Source of the DNA: Bacteroidales bacterium
Lineage (GTDB): Bacteria; Bacteroidota; Bacteroidia; Bacteroidales; UBA932
Direction of reading: 5' to 3'
Assembly (NCBI GenBank): GCA_017427885.1
Contig: JAFRRW010000004.1
Span: 1-64,000, forward strand
DNA length: 64,000 bases
Positions 8,873 through 19,900 of the stretch are shown here, piece after piece. Below the pieces are notes generated by a model that worked only from the letters and a program-made list of their open reading frames with translations, ran no database searches and was not told the origin of the DNA. Each line of letters begins with the position of its first letter. Position 1 is the first letter of the stretch. Both the position numbers and the translations under genes were made by a program.

Positions 8873-11401
8873 TCACTTCACCTCGACCGTGCCCGTGAAA
8901 GGCTTCAGGCCCCGGCCTGAGACCCTGAAGACCATGGTCCCGGGAGTGTCTCCTGAGCGTACGATGAATGTCAGGGCTCCGCTGAAAAGATGCATCCGGG
9001 GTTCGCGGAAACTCTCAAGGCAGGTAGGGTCTCCGTTGGCGATTGCCTCGAAACTTCCGGCCCCCTTCACCTCTATATCCACCGCTTCCGCAGCGTCCGG
9101 TACCGGATTTCCGTCTTTGTCAGTCACGGTCACGGTCACATACGCAAGATCCTCCCCATCAGCCTTCAAAACTGTCCTGTCAGGCTTGCAGAGGAGGTTG
9201 CGCGCCCTCCCGGCGGTACGCACCGTCCTGGTGTCAGCCACGGCTCCGTCGGAGTCATAGGCCACGACCTTGATTTCTCCCGGTTCATACACGACGTCGT
9301 CCCAGATAAGGCGGTGACGTTCCATAAGACGCTTCACGGTATCGGAAGGGAGACTCGCCAGAGGAGTCCCGGAAAGGCAGTCAAGGCCGTCAGAAGCCAG
9401 GAACTCCCGCCTTCCTTTGGAGACTCCGTTAACGAAAAGTTCAGCCGAAGGCCAGGAAGTATAGACTACGACCGGTGTCACCAGCCCTTTCCGGGAAGGC
9501 CAGGTCCAGTGAGGCAGCACGTGGAGGGTAGGTTCTTCCCTGTTCCATACGCTGCGGTAGAGCCAGAAGCGGTCCTTGGGCAGGGATGCAAGGTCGATGA
9601 TGCCGAAAACCGAGGAATGGCTGGGCCAGGCGTCGGTATCGTAGGGGGAAGGTTCGCCGAGGTAGTCGAAGCCGGTCCAGACGAACTGTCCCATCATCCA
9701 GGGGAAGGCCTCGTCGGCGGCAAAATCCAGGTCCGGAAGCCCGGACCAGGTGCAGTATTCCACGTCGTATGAACTGCTCTGGTTGTCCGGGTGAAGTACA
9801 TTCGGTCCCACTGTGACCGGGAAATGGTACACTCCCCTGCTGCTCACCGTAGAGGCCGTCTCGCTGCCGAGGATGACGCCCTGCGGCAACAGGCCGGCGG
9901 CCTGGAGGTAACGCTCGGGCTTGTAATTGAATCCCGGCACGTCCAGGACTGCCGCGAATCCGTCCGTGAGCACTCCGTCGAACTGGTCCATTCCGCAGGT
10001 GACGGGTCGCGACGGGTCTTCGCGGTGGCAGATGGAAGTGAGCCACCTGGCAACGGCAGCGCCGTCCTTGCCCCACTGCGAAGGGACCTCGTTCCCTATG
10101 CTCCACATTACGACAGAAGGGTTGCTGCGGAAATGCCTGAGCATATTCACCATATCCTTTTCTGCCCAGTCATCCCAGAGACGGTGGTACCCGTTCTCGC
10201 ATTTGGCCTTGTCCCATTCGTCGAAAGGCTCCACCATCAGCATCAGGCCCATCTCGTCGCAGAGTTCCACAAGTTCCTCCGCGGGCATGTTATGCGAGGT
10301 CCTGACGGCGTTGCAGCCCATGTCCTTGAGCATGACGAGCTGATGACGGATGGCGGAACGGTTGACAGCTGCCCCCAGCGGGCCAAGGTCATGGTGCAGG
10401 CAGACCCCCTTGAACATCGTTCTCTCCCCGTTGAGGAAGAATCCTTCCATCGGGCGCACCTCGACGCTGCGGATTCCGAAACGGGTGGTGACGGTGTCGC
10501 AGGGTTCCAGGCCCGGTGTCACGGTAATGCGGTTGCGCCATTTTGCAATATTCCATTCCGTATCGATCCTTCCCCCTGTCTTCACCACTGTACGGGCGGT
10601 ATAGAGAGCCGGGCTTTCCGGGCTCCAGAGCGACGGGGCGGGCACGATGAAGTTCTGTATGACGGCCAAGGGGCCGGAAGTGTCATACCAGAGCCTGCGG
10701 GTGTCCTCGCGACGGGCCACTTCGGCACCTGAGGCATCCAGAAGCACGGTTTCCAGGGTTACGGCCTCCCCGTCGGGAATACCTTCGATTTCGGTGGAAA
10801 CCGTTACCGTGGCCTCGGAGTCGCTCACCCTGGGAGTGGTGACATATACTCCCCATACGGGAACGTGGACCTCAGGGGTCTCAATGAGCCGGACCTTGCG
10901 GTAAAGGCCGGCTCCGGGATACCATCGTGAGGATTGCTCGAGGTTTTCAAGTTCAACCCTTATCGCATTGTCACCGTCGAAGAGAAGGGACGTAACGTCG
11001 AAATGGAAGGAATTATAGCCGTAAGGCCACTCTCCGGCAAACTGTCCGTTGATGAAGACCCTGGCTCCGCTCATTGCACCGTCGAAAAGCAGTTCGAACC
11101 GGCTACCGGCGGTCTTTTCCACCTTGACAGAGCACTCATAGACCCCCTTTCCCATCCAGGGAAGACCTCCGCTGCGGCCGGTCTTCTCCGTAGCCTCGGT
11201 CTCGCCGTTCTGCTCGACGGCGACGGTCTGAAGGTCATTGGACCTGTCGAAAGGACCGCAGATGGCCCAGTCGTGGGGGATGCGTACCACCCGGGAACCG
11301 TTGAAAATCCAGTCGCGGAGAAGGGTCTCCCTGCGTGAGGGAACTCCGGCGGAGGCAAGCAGGGACAGGAGAAGGAGGGACAGGGAAAGGGCCTTTTTCA
11401 T
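8873..11401 (-). CDS. GH2 beta-galactosidase-like glycoside hydrolase
   Basis: Retaining exo-glycosidase, most likely beta-galactosidase. Signal peptide (LLLLSLLASAGV). Sugar-binding jelly roll about 25-175, Ig-like domain about 180-300, TIM barrel about 305-600 with acid/base in WSIGNEVPSQ (Asn437-Glu438) and probable nucleophile Glu514 in LGSETAST; after it a DUF4982-like domain and a C-terminal Ig-like GH2 domain to 842. The tryptophan-rich MMGQFVWTGFDYLGEP segment is also typical. Neighbours include a GH53 endo-galactanase, so trimming of galacto-oligosaccharides released from beta-1,4-galactan is the natural reading. No lipobox is seen, so it is probably periplasmic. Six bases separate it from the upstream GH13. 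Confidence 0.92.
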   Translation of the reverse strand: MKKALSLSLLLLSLLASAGVPSRRETLLRDWIFNGSRVVRIPHDWAICGPFDRSNDLQTVAVEQNGETEATEKTGRSGGLPWMGKGVYECSVKVEKTAGSRFELLFDGAMSGARVFINGQFAGEWPYGYNSFHFDVTSLLFDGDNAIRVELENLEQSSRWYPGAGLYRKVRLIETPEVHVPVWGVYVTTPRVSDSEATVTVSTEIEGIPDGEAVTLETVLLDASGAEVARREDTRRLWYDTSGPLAVIQNFIVPAPSLWSPESPALYTARTVVKTGGRIDTEWNIAKWRNRITVTPGLEPCDTVTTRFGIRSVEVRPMEGFFLNGERTMFKGVCLHHDLGPLGAAVNRSAIRHQLVMLKDMGCNAVRTSHNMPAEELVELCDEMGLMLMVEPFDEWDKAKCENGYHRLWDDWAEKDMVNMLRHFRSNPSVVMWSIGNEVPSQWGKDGAAVARWLTSICHREDPSRPVTCGMDQFDGVLTDGFAAVLDVPGFNYKPERYLQAAGLLPQGVILGSETASTVSSRGVYHFPVTVGPNVLHPDNQSSSYDVEYCTWSGLPDLDFAADEAFPWMMGQFVWTGFDYLGEPSPYDTDAWPSHSSVFGIIDLASLPKDRFWLYRSVWNREEPTLHVLPHWTWPSRKGLVTPVVVYTSWPSAELFVNGVSKGRREFLASDGLDCLSGTPLASLPSDTVKRLMERHRLIWDDVVYEPGEIKVVAYDSDGAVADTRTVRTAGRARNLLCKPDRTVLKADGEDLAYVTVTVTDKDGNPVPDAAEAVDIEVKGAGSFEAIANGDPTCLESFREPRMHLFSGALTFIVRSGDTPGTMVFRVSGRGLKPFTGTVEVK

Positions 11402-11407
11402 AAAACG

Positions 11408-13378
11408 TCAGGGGCGTTTGAATTCTACGACGAGGGCTGATTTGGCGGGGATGGTAAGCCCGTCCTGCAAAGTAACAGGCTCTCCGGTGACGACATTCTT
11501 CCCCTCTGCGGGACCGGAGACGAATTCGGAGTAATGTCCCCAGTCGAGGGTCCTTTCGCCGAGTGAATTGTTGATGTACACGAATACGGCTTCATCTTCG
11601 GTGTACCGGAAATACGCGTAGGTATTATCGGTTATGTTACGGCTTCCCTCGTTGGCCCTGGAGAGGAAATGCAGGGTCTTCCCCTGCTGCACCGCCTTGC
11701 AGCCCTTCCTCCACTGGAACAGGGCGCGGGCGTAGTCGTGCAAATCGGAGGATTCGGCGTACGGGCCACCCGCGGCAGCCCTGCCTTCGGAATCGAACAG
11801 GTCCACGCCGTCACCGGCCCAGCCTCCGGGAAAGTCAATCCTTTTCGCTCCGTCGTGGCTGATGCAGTCCCTTCTCTCACGGAACATAAGTTCATCCCCG
11901 TAATAAAGCTGCGGGATCCCGCGAAGGGTCGCGAGCAGGGTCAGGGCCAGTTTCATCCGCCTGATGTCTCCCCCGAGCACGTCCGCCGTCCTGGCATGGT
12001 CGTGGTTGGCGAAGAATATCATCATATGGCTGAGGTCCCTGTAGGCAAAGTCCTGGGCCAGGACGGTATAAATGCGGGTCATGCCCTCGTCCCACCACAC
12101 GTTATCTTCACAAAGGGCTGAAACCATGGCGTGTTCGAGGGGGAAATCCATTATGGAAGGGAGGTTGGAATTGAATCCGTCGGCGTTGGGATTGTCCTTC
12201 TGCCAGTAGGCCAACTGCGGGATGTTGTAGTCCCAGCACTCGCCGACGATGTTCACGCGGGGATATTCATCGGTGACCGCCTTGCACCACCGGGACATCG
12301 GCTCCGGTTCATTGTAGGGATAGGTATCCACGCGCAGGCCGTCAATGCCGGCGTATTCCATCCACCACACGGCCCATTGCTGGAAATACTTCAAGAGATA
12401 GGGGTTGTCGAGGTTCATGTCGGGCATGCTCGGGACGAACCATCCGCTCTCCTGCCGCTGCCTGTCCACCTTTGCTGCGTTGGGGTCCATATAGACAGAG
12501 AAAAGGGCGTTCATCTGCATATATTTATCACTCACATGGTACCAGTCTTCGAAGGGAGGGTTGCCCATCCACCAGTGGGCCGTGCCGCAATGGTTGGTGA
12601 CAATGTCCATAATGACCTTGAGCCCCTTGGAATGGGCGGCGGCAACGAAGTCGCGGTACATTGCATTGTCTCCGAAACGGGGATCGATGTGGTAATAGTC
12701 GGCGCAGGCATAGCCGTGGTAGGACTCATAGTCCTGGTTGTCAAGGAGAAGCGGAGTACACCACACTGCTGTGGCACCGAGGTCGGCGATATAGTCGAGG
12801 TGGGAGAGCAGCCCGGCAAGATCGCCGCCATGGCGGGCGACGGGATCGGTCCTGTCCACGGCGTCTGGTGTGGAAGGGGGATTCCATCCGCGTACGGAAC
12901 CGTCGTCATAGGTTCCTCCGACCCAGCCCCGGTCGTTCGCGGGATCACCGTCGGCAAAACGGTCGGGCATGATGAGATATATCATATCCGCGGTGGAGAA
13001 ACTCTCCCTCTCACGGCTGCCTTTTTCCCTTTCCCGGATCACATAAGGATATTTGAAGGATAACTCCCCGCAAGAGAACACGATATTCCATTCTCCCGCA
13101 GAACGCACATCCATATCGATGAAAAGGTAATCGGGGCTGTCGGCCCTGTGTACGTCCTTCACCTTCAATCCCCTGCCCTCGACGGCGACATCGAAGGAAC
13201 CTATCCTTTTACCCTGCACCATCAGTTGCAGCGGGGTGTCCATACCTGTCCACCAGCAAAGAGGTTCCACGCGGGAGACCTGCTCCGGCGAAGCCTCGGG
13301 TACATCTGAATAATCATGGGAACTGCAGGCCACGGCAAGCAGTACGGCCGCAGCCAGCATAGATAACCTGTTCATCAT
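11408..13378 (-). CDS. GH13 neopullulanase/cyclomaltodextrinase-like lipoprotein (SusA-like)
   Basis: Alpha-glucan hydrolase of family GH13. Lipobox AVAC (Cys18); N-terminal beta-sandwich about 30-115 as in cyclomaltodextrinase/SusA; catalytic barrel from about 130 with region I DIVTNHCG, region II GLRVDTYPY (nucleophile Asp351), region III IVGECWD (acid/base Glu380) and region IV FFANHDHAR (Asp460), then an all-beta C-terminal domain. In the starch-utilisation system SusA cuts maltodextrins after import, in the periplasm; the lipid anchor here means it may sit on a membrane face. Three bases separate it from the upstream GH53 gene. Confidence 0.93.
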   Translation of the reverse strand: MMNRLSMLAAAVLLAVACSSHDYSDVPEASPEQVSRVEPLCWWTGMDTPLQLMVQGKRIGSFDVAVEGRGLKVKDVHRADSPDYLFIDMDVRSAGEWNIVFSCGELSFKYPYVIREREKGSRERESFSTADMIYLIMPDRFADGDPANDRGWVGGTYDDGSVRGWNPPSTPDAVDRTDPVARHGGDLAGLLSHLDYIADLGATAVWCTPLLLDNQDYESYHGYACADYYHIDPRFGDNAMYRDFVAAAHSKGLKVIMDIVTNHCGTAHWWMGNPPFEDWYHVSDKYMQMNALFSVYMDPNAAKVDRQRQESGWFVPSMPDMNLDNPYLLKYFQQWAVWWMEYAGIDGLRVDTYPYNEPEPMSRWCKAVTDEYPRVNIVGECWDYNIPQLAYWQKDNPNADGFNSNLPSIMDFPLEHAMVSALCEDNVWWDEGMTRIYTVLAQDFAYRDLSHMMIFFANHDHARTADVLGGDIRRMKLALTLLATLRGIPQLYYGDELMFRERRDCISHDGAKRIDFPGGWAGDGVDLFDSEGRAAAGGPYAESSDLHDYARALFQWRKGCKAVQQGKTLHFLSRANEGSRNITDNTYAYFRYTEDEAVFVYINNSLGERTLDWGHYSEFVSGPAEGKNVVTGEPVTLQDGLTIPAKSALVVEFKRP

Positions 13379-13380
13379 AA

Positions 13381-14553
13381 CTAATACTGTGAGAAAATGT
13401 CAATAACTCCGGTGCTCCTGCCCCCGGAGAAGGCTCCGTAATCATATCCGTTGCGGCTCTTCTCAGACTCGGGTTCCCAGTAGAACACGCCCTTGAACCA
13501 ATCGTAATCCGCCGTTCCGTCGAGGATGGCCTTGAGGGCGGCCTTCGCATTCTCGGGCTCTGCGGCAGGCATTCCGAACTCCACGAGCATCACAGGCTTG
13601 GAGTACTTGTCGTGCAGGGTCTTGAAGTTTGAAAGGGCCTGTGTACACTTGGAACTCCAGTCAGGGTAGCCGGATCCCTCCCAGTAAGAGGGATACAGCG
13701 AAAGGCCTATCATGTCGTAAGTCAGGTTCTTTGTCGCCATAAGGTCAAAGAACCAGGTCAGGGTGCCCAATTTCCAGGCATTGTCGATGTGCAGGATCAC
13801 CTCGGCCGACGGATAAACCGACTTGACTGCATCGTAGCCTGCAGAGAAATAATCCGTGAAATGTCCGGTGTCGGAACCGGAGACCTTGCCTGATACCGAC
13901 GAAGCCATCTCGGAAAGCGAGCCCTCTCTGCCCTTGTGTATCAGCATTCCGGGCGTAACCTCATTGCCGACCTGTACCCAGGTAACCTCGACCCCGTTGT
14001 CCTTCAGGGTCTGGAGCACATCCTTGGTGTGGGCCGAGACGGCGTCTGCCATCTGCGCAGCAGTATAACCCTGCCAGGCGGCCGGGACTATCTGCTTTGA
14101 CGGATCGGCCCAGGTGTCGCTGTAGTGGAAGTCAATCATTATCTGCATCCCAAGTTCCTTGGCCCGGAGGCACTTGACAAGGACGTCGGCCTTGTTGTTG
14201 TAGCCGGCCGAAGGGTTCACCCACACCCGGTAGCGCACGCTGTTGAGGCCGAGGCTTTTCATCAGGGCGGTACATTCCGTTTCCTTCCCGGAAGCATCGT
14301 AGAATTTATATCCTTTCGCCTCCATTTCGGTCACCCAACCGATATCGGCACCCTTGGCGAACACGGCTGACGCGGAAGGGGTTTCACCGCTTCCGCCGGG
14401 GTCAGTCCCGCTTCCAGGGTCGGTCCCACCGCCGGAATCGTTTTCTGTATTGTTGCCGGAACCGTTGCCGTTTCCAGAAGAATTGGCGTTGCCTCCGCAG
14501 GAGTATGCTGTCAAAAGGACCGCCGCCAAAAACGTATAGAGTATCTTTTTCAT
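13381..14553 (-). CDS. GH53 endo-beta-1,4-galactanase lipoprotein
   Basis: Endo-acting arabinogalactan/galactan beta-1,4-galactosidase. Lipobox TAYSC (Cys19), then a long Gly/Ser/Asn/Pro linker (about 20-62) that would hold the enzyme away from the membrane, then a TIM barrel: KGADIGWVTEMEAKG, RYRVWVNP, MIDFHYSDTWADP, acid/base in WVQVGNEVTPG (Glu198), nucleophile in VMLVEFGMPA (Glu325), end EPES. ATG 14553 is used because it begins the lipoprotein signal; an ATG 48 bases upstream would add an untypical N-terminus. The linker and lipidation suggest surface display. It lies between two GH13 amylases, which is unexpected for a pure starch locus. Confidence 0.94.
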   Translation of the reverse strand: MKKILYTFLAAVLLTAYSCGGNANSSGNGNGSGNNTENDSGGGTDPGSGTDPGGSGETPSASAVFAKGADIGWVTEMEAKGYKFYDASGKETECTALMKSLGLNSVRYRVWVNPSAGYNNKADVLVKCLRAKELGMQIMIDFHYSDTWADPSKQIVPAAWQGYTAAQMADAVSAHTKDVLQTLKDNGVEVTWVQVGNEVTPGMLIHKGREGSLSEMASSVSGKVSGSDTGHFTDYFSAGYDAVKSVYPSAEVILHIDNAWKLGTLTWFFDLMATKNLTYDMIGLSLYPSYWEGSGYPDWSSKCTQALSNFKTLHDKYSKPVMLVEFGMPAAEPENAKAALKAILDGTADYDWFKGVFYWEPESEKSRNGYDYGAFSGGRSTGVIDIFSQY

Positions 14554-14578
14554 ATCAAACACGGAAAACTGGCTCCGG

Positions 14579-16915
14579 TTATTCTGACAGTACAAAAACA
14601 ACTGAACTGTAGCCCCCTATGGTAAGGGTGTTGTCCGTAAGGACGCCGCCGTCGGTGGTGGTCTTCAGTTCTCCGCTACCCAGCAGGCCCGCCACATAGC
14701 CGAGGTCCTCGGCTCCGAAGGAAGCGGAGATGCGTGATGAACCGAAATTGTGGACCACCAGGAGTTTCTCGCTGCCGAGAGTCATATACCACGCCGCAAG
14801 GGCGGCGAAACGGCTGTTGGAGGAGTTGTAGGTGGAGTGCTCCGTCATCTCCCCGTCCGCGAGGGCGGGATAAGTGTTACGCAGTTTGGCGAAGGTCCTG
14901 TAAACGTTCAGCAAGGAGCCCTCATCCGCTTCCTGGGCCTCGACGGAGATGTCCGCAGTGAGCATCGAATTGTCCACCTTTCCGCTCAGGGCCGCAGAAG
15001 GAACGCTTCCTGAACGGGTCCACTTGATGGGGGTACGGACATATGCGTCGTCGCTGTCCTTGCTGCCCCAGTAGCCAAGTTCCTCACCCTGATAGACAAA
15101 GGGCTTGCCGGGAGAGGTCAGGAGCACCGCCGCGGCGAGTTTCTCCTTGTCGAGGGAGCGTCCCAGATCCGTTGCGGCACGTGTCTCATCGTGGTTGGAA
15201 AGCTTTATGGCGTCAATGAAATCAGTCCGGTAGGAGGCGAAACTCCTTCGGAAGCCAAGCACGGTGGAGGCAAAGTCATTGCCCTTTCCTTTGTTCAGCC
15301 TGTCCTTGAGGGTCCACCAATAGAAGAAGTTGAAATTCGAGGGCAGTCCCTGATAGTATGGGGCCATCTGGTCTGCGGTATCGGTCCAGGCTTCGCCGAC
15401 CATGTATATGTCGCCCTCTCCGCCGCGTGAACGGTAAGTGGTATTCATACGGTCATACCACTGCTTGAGGAAGGAGACGTTGGCCTTGGTCTGGTCCTGG
15501 TAAATCCATCTCACGGCGTCAAGCCTGAATCCGTTGACGCCCATGTTCACCCATTTGTCGGCGGTCTCGGCGATGGCCTTGAAACACGCCGATGAGGAAG
15601 CGGATGCATAAGGACCGTAATTGAGGTCAGGCATGCTCCTGTCGAAGCTGCCGAAGTAATAGCTCACATTGTCGCCGAACACTATGTTTCCAGGATCGGT
15701 GGAGGCATTGGACATCAAGGTGAATGGCTTGCCCAGGACAATGGCGCCGGATCCTGAAGGGGCGCCCCACTTCGTGCCCGCACTCCAGTTATCACCGCTC
15801 GCGGTACGGACGAGGAAGCCCCAGTCAGTGTCCACGTCGATGGTTATTTCGAATATGCCGGAGGAGGTCTCATACAGGCCAACGGCACCTACGCTCCCGA
15901 TCCAGAGCCACTTCGTGGCAGAGGAATTCGAAGACTGTACGGCCCCGGACGAGGCTGTGACCGTGACGGTCTTGGAACTGCCTGTCCAGTCGAGAAGGAA
16001 ATGCAGGCGGCCCTTGTATCCCACGCCTACCCCGGTGGAGTACCAGTCGCCGAGGCCGGGGCTGCCCGCCCCAGCGAAATTGTCCACGCGGCCGTTTCTC
16101 ACGTCTTCTGTAGGATTGTTTGAGAACACGTAGTAGCTGCGGTACTTGCTTGACGCGTTGCCTATGGCATCCTGGAACCATTTGGTCCCCGTGCCGGAGT
16201 GGTTGAGCACATAGTCCATATAGATGTCGATTCCCTTCGCTGAAGCCCCTGAGATAAGGGATGCGAAGGAATCGTCGTCACCGTAACGGGAATCTATGGT
16301 CGCGTAATCGTTAATGTCATATCCGTGATAGGAAGAAGCCTTCTGCAGCGGAGATATCCACATGGCAGAGACGCCGAGGGCGTCCAGATAGTCCAGCCTG
16401 GATTCTATTCCGTGGATGTCACCCCAGCCGTCGGAATCGCTGTCCGCGAAGGAATAGGCAAGCAGCTGGTAGGTTATCCCGGCACGTTTCACCCCGTCCC
16501 AGGAACGGGGAGAGGCGGAAAGGTCCGTGGTTGTGACGGAGATGGGATTCTCCTCCCCCGCTTCCTGGTTCACAGTCACCGAGGCGGAGGTTCCGCCGGC
16601 TCCGCTGAAGGAAATGGTAGTGCTCCTCGCAGAAGTGGTGGTGTTTGCGGAAACGGTGACATGTACCGTCGCCGTGCCGCTGCCGCTGCGGGTATCGGTA
16701 ATACACCAGCTGCCCCCGTTGGCGACCGAGAGGCTCCAGTTACCGTTCGTTGTAACGGTAATGGCCTCCGCAGAAGAGTCTTCCGCCCCGAAGTTCAAGG
16801 AGGAAGGGGAAACTTTCAAGGTGACCGGAGTTTCTTTGCCACCCGGCTCGGTACCGCCGCCACAGGAAACCGCCATGAAGGCGACAATTATCCATAAATA
16901 TCTGAGACTCTTCAT
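14579..16915 (-). CDS. SusG-like GH13 alpha-amylase with BACON and inserted CBM-like domain
   Basis: Cell-surface endo-amylase. Lipobox AVSC (Cys18); BACON-type Ig-like domain about 32-118 (SPSSLNF... NGNWSLS... VTVNQEAG); catalytic barrel from about 144 with GITYQLLAYSFADSDSDGWGD, region I DYVLNHSG, region II GFRLDAVRW (Asp466), region III MVGEAW (Glu508), region IV LSNHDETR (Asp576); C-terminal beta domain. Between about 300 and 420 an extra beta-rich block interrupts the barrel (TVTVTASSGAV ... KWLWIGSVGAVGLYE ... FLVRTASGDNW); SusG has its CBM58 starch-binding module at the same place, so this is read as a CBM58-like insert. Length 778, longer than SusG because of BACON. 61 bases separate it from the upstream binding protein. 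Confidence 0.93.
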   Translation of the reverse strand: MKSLRYLWIIVAFMAVSCGGGTEPGGKETPVTLKVSPSSLNFGAEDSSAEAITVTTNGNWSLSVANGGSWCITDTRSGSGTATVHVTVSANTTTSARSTTISFSGAGGTSASVTVNQEAGEENPISVTTTDLSASPRSWDGVKRAGITYQLLAYSFADSDSDGWGDIHGIESRLDYLDALGVSAMWISPLQKASSYHGYDINDYATIDSRYGDDDSFASLISGASAKGIDIYMDYVLNHSGTGTKWFQDAIGNASSKYRSYYVFSNNPTEDVRNGRVDNFAGAGSPGLGDWYSTGVGVGYKGRLHFLLDWTGSSKTVTVTASSGAVQSSNSSATKWLWIGSVGAVGLYETSSGIFEITIDVDTDWGFLVRTASGDNWSAGTKWGAPSGSGAIVLGKPFTLMSNASTDPGNIVFGDNVSYYFGSFDRSMPDLNYGPYASASSSACFKAIAETADKWVNMGVNGFRLDAVRWIYQDQTKANVSFLKQWYDRMNTTYRSRGGEGDIYMVGEAWTDTADQMAPYYQGLPSNFNFFYWWTLKDRLNKGKGNDFASTVLGFRRSFASYRTDFIDAIKLSNHDETRAATDLGRSLDKEKLAAAVLLTSPGKPFVYQGEELGYWGSKDSDDAYVRTPIKWTRSGSVPSAALSGKVDNSMLTADISVEAQEADEGSLLNVYRTFAKLRNTYPALADGEMTEHSTYNSSNSRFAALAAWYMTLGSEKLLVVHNFGSSRISASFGAEDLGYVAGLLGSGELKTTTDGGVLTDNTLTIGGYSSVVFVLSE

Positions 16916-16976
16916 GATATACTTATTTTAAAAATTGGCAGACCGGGGTCCTTTCACAGACCCCGGTCCGAAAAAA

Positions 16977-19900
16977 CTACTCAGCCTTGCTGATGACGAT
17001 GGTCGTATTGTCGGTAAAAGGCGAAACGACCTTTATGTTGGCAACAGCTCCGTCGCCCAACTGGAAATCAGGTCCGCCTGCCTTGACGGTAAGCGTGATT
17101 CCGTTTTCAGTAAAGGTGAAAGGATTGTCCTGGCCGTCGCCGATTCCAAGGTCATATTTCCACGCATGGTTGCGCCTCACCTTGAAAGAGTTCCCTTCGG
17201 CAAGGGTGATTCCGGAATAACTGTAGACGGCATTGCCGGTTTCGTCGTATCCGTAGGTCATGTCGAAGTCAGTATCCCAAGTGGTTCCTTCGATCGTTCC
17301 GATGAGACTCATTACGGGAATGCCTTCCGGCATTACGTAGATCTTATGGGTCGCATCATCGAAGTAAACGTCGTAGGTCCCGTCATCCGAAATGGTGATG
17401 TTGCCTCCGTCAAAGACTCCCTGCGCAGGAGCGCCGACGGTCACGGAAGAGGCTCCGTAATTCTCACCCCAGTCATGGTTCAGGCGGATCTTGAACAATT
17501 CACCGGCAGAGAACCTGAAGGTAGCCTTATAAAGTCCCTCCTCGCCTTTCTCCATATCGTAATCGGTATTCCAGTTGGTTCCGCCGAGCGTTCCGATCAG
17601 GCTCCACACATCTTCCAGAACGGTACCGGCCTTGACTATCGTCATCGTGGTCGTCGCGGTGTCGTAATAGATGTCATAGCTGCCGCTTTCGGAAACGGTG
17701 ATGTCAGACCCGCCATTCTTGAGGGCGAAGGCCGTTCCTATGGTCGCAGTGAAGGGGTTATCCTCGCTGTCGGCGCCATAGTTGTAACTCCATCCATGGT
17801 CGAAACGGATCTTGAACGCCTGTCCGGCCTCGATGGCTATTTCCTTGGCCACAAAAACGGTCCCGTCCTTTTCCATGTCGAAGTCGGTATCCCAGTTGGT
17901 TCCTCCAACGGTGCCGATGATGCTCCAGGGACCTGCATCGTAATCGATATAGTCGCTTTCGCCGGTCTTGGTGAGGGTGGCGTGGTAAGGCTTGGTGCTG
18001 ATGAAGAGCTCTATGTCATACCTTGCACCTTCCTCCTCCGTGATGTTCCCGCCGTCCTGATAAAGGTCGTTCAGGTCTCCGCCGAGGTTGATCGTCCAGG
18101 CCTCGTTCATACGGAACTTCCACTGGACTCCCTTGATGATTTCAACATCCTTGACAACCCAGCTGTCGGAGTCGGCATTGTATTCCATGGGATACTTGTC
18201 GGAAGACCAGCTGTTGTCGGAGAAGCTTCCGATGACACCCACGGAGGTGATTTCATCGACTGTAACGGTGAGTTCGGCGAGGTCGACGGTCACGCGGCCG
18301 TAGACTATGTCGCTGCCTTCGGCAATGTTGCCGCCGCCCTGCTTGATGCTGTAGACGGTGGTACCGTTGCCGCTGCTCAGCACGCTGTCAAGGCCCCACT
18401 CGGTATAGCCGTCGCCGGACCAGCCGGGACCGGAAGTCACCTTGAAGCCCCATTCTCCACCTGTGTTGGCAAAGCCTTCATACTTGCCCTCACCGTCGCC
18501 GGATAGGCTCGTAGTCCAGCCCCATCCGTTGTGGCTGCCGGGCAGATAGACGCTCTCGGGATATTCGGTGTTGGCGAACTTGACCTTGTAAGGATGGGAA
18601 CTCATGTCAAGGGTGATCCTGTAATTGCCGCTGTAGGTATTCTCCAGGTCACCGCCGCCTCCGTTGACTCCGTAAGTATCGTCGATCGAATAATCCCAGT
18701 CGTCATTCAGACGGAACTTGTATTTTCCTTCCGAGATGGCCGACTCTACGGTGAACGTATTGGTCTCGGTGTCCCAGGTCATCGGGATTTCTGCATCCCA
18801 GCCGCCGACGGCGGTACCTATGACGCCCACGCTGGAAATGCTCACCATCTTGAGGGTGTTGAGTTTCTTGTTGAGCATAATCACATATACTCCGGAAGGA
18901 ACCACTATATTGTCGGAGGCGCCCACGGTGCCCTCTGCGGACACATAAACGCCGTCCTTGCCGCCTACGGTGACGCTTCCTCCGAAGTCGCCGCCCCAGT
19001 CGGGAACGATGCAGAACTTGAACTCGGCGTTACCGCCGTCCTGGGAAGTCAGGTCCACGATGCCCTCGTAGTAGCCCTTCACGGTGGAAGACTGCTTAAG
19101 GGTCGGGGACTCTGCGGGATTCCACCAAGCGGATGCAAGATTGCCGGGAACGTAGAGTACGTCAGGGAAGGTGGACACGTATGTGGTCACGTTCATGACG
19201 GCCGAAGTGGCATCGACTCCTCCGGGGAGGGATTCGCAGTATGCCTCCACTATGAAGGTCACCTCGTTGTCGGCATCTTCCTGGCCTCCCGCAGCCACGA
19301 TCGCCTCGTTGAGGGCGTCAGTGGTAGTGGAATAGGAAGTCTCGGTCAGGCCTTCGGCCAGAGTGTATGCACCGGAATCCACGGCCTTGGTGCCACGGGG
19401 GGCGGAACCGGCCGGATCCGCAATTTTAAGGTACACGTTGTACTTGACCTCTTCACCATATACCAGCCTGGCGGGCTCCCAGGTAATGAGCACTATCTCA
19501 GCCGTGGGATCCGCAGGATCGAGGGTGACGCTTTCGCTGGCGAGGGTGATCACCGGAGCGACTCCGTCGCCGTATGCATAGACGTTCACCACGATGGTGT
19601 TCGACTCAAAGACAGTCCCTTCGTTGCTAACGGTCACATAGAACTGCAGCGCGAAGGTGTCGTTTTCGGGAAGGTCGCTGAAACTACCCAGGATAAGGTT
19701 GCGGAAGCTTTCCTTGTCGGTCTTGTAGTAGTTGTCCTTGCCGTTGTACAGGGAGACTACGGTCTCTCCGTACTGCATATAGAACTGGTAATCGAGACCT
19801 TCCGGCATGTTGCGGTAGGCGCTCCAGCTGAATACGACGTCCTCTTCGGTAGTACCTGTAGTGAGCAGGATGTCATTGTGCGCGTACAGCTCCGGAGCCA

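Noticed and set aside
13381..16915. GH53 and BACON-amylase as a separate transferred island
   Set aside because: No repeats, integrase or visible change of base composition at the borders; spacing is normal for the operon.
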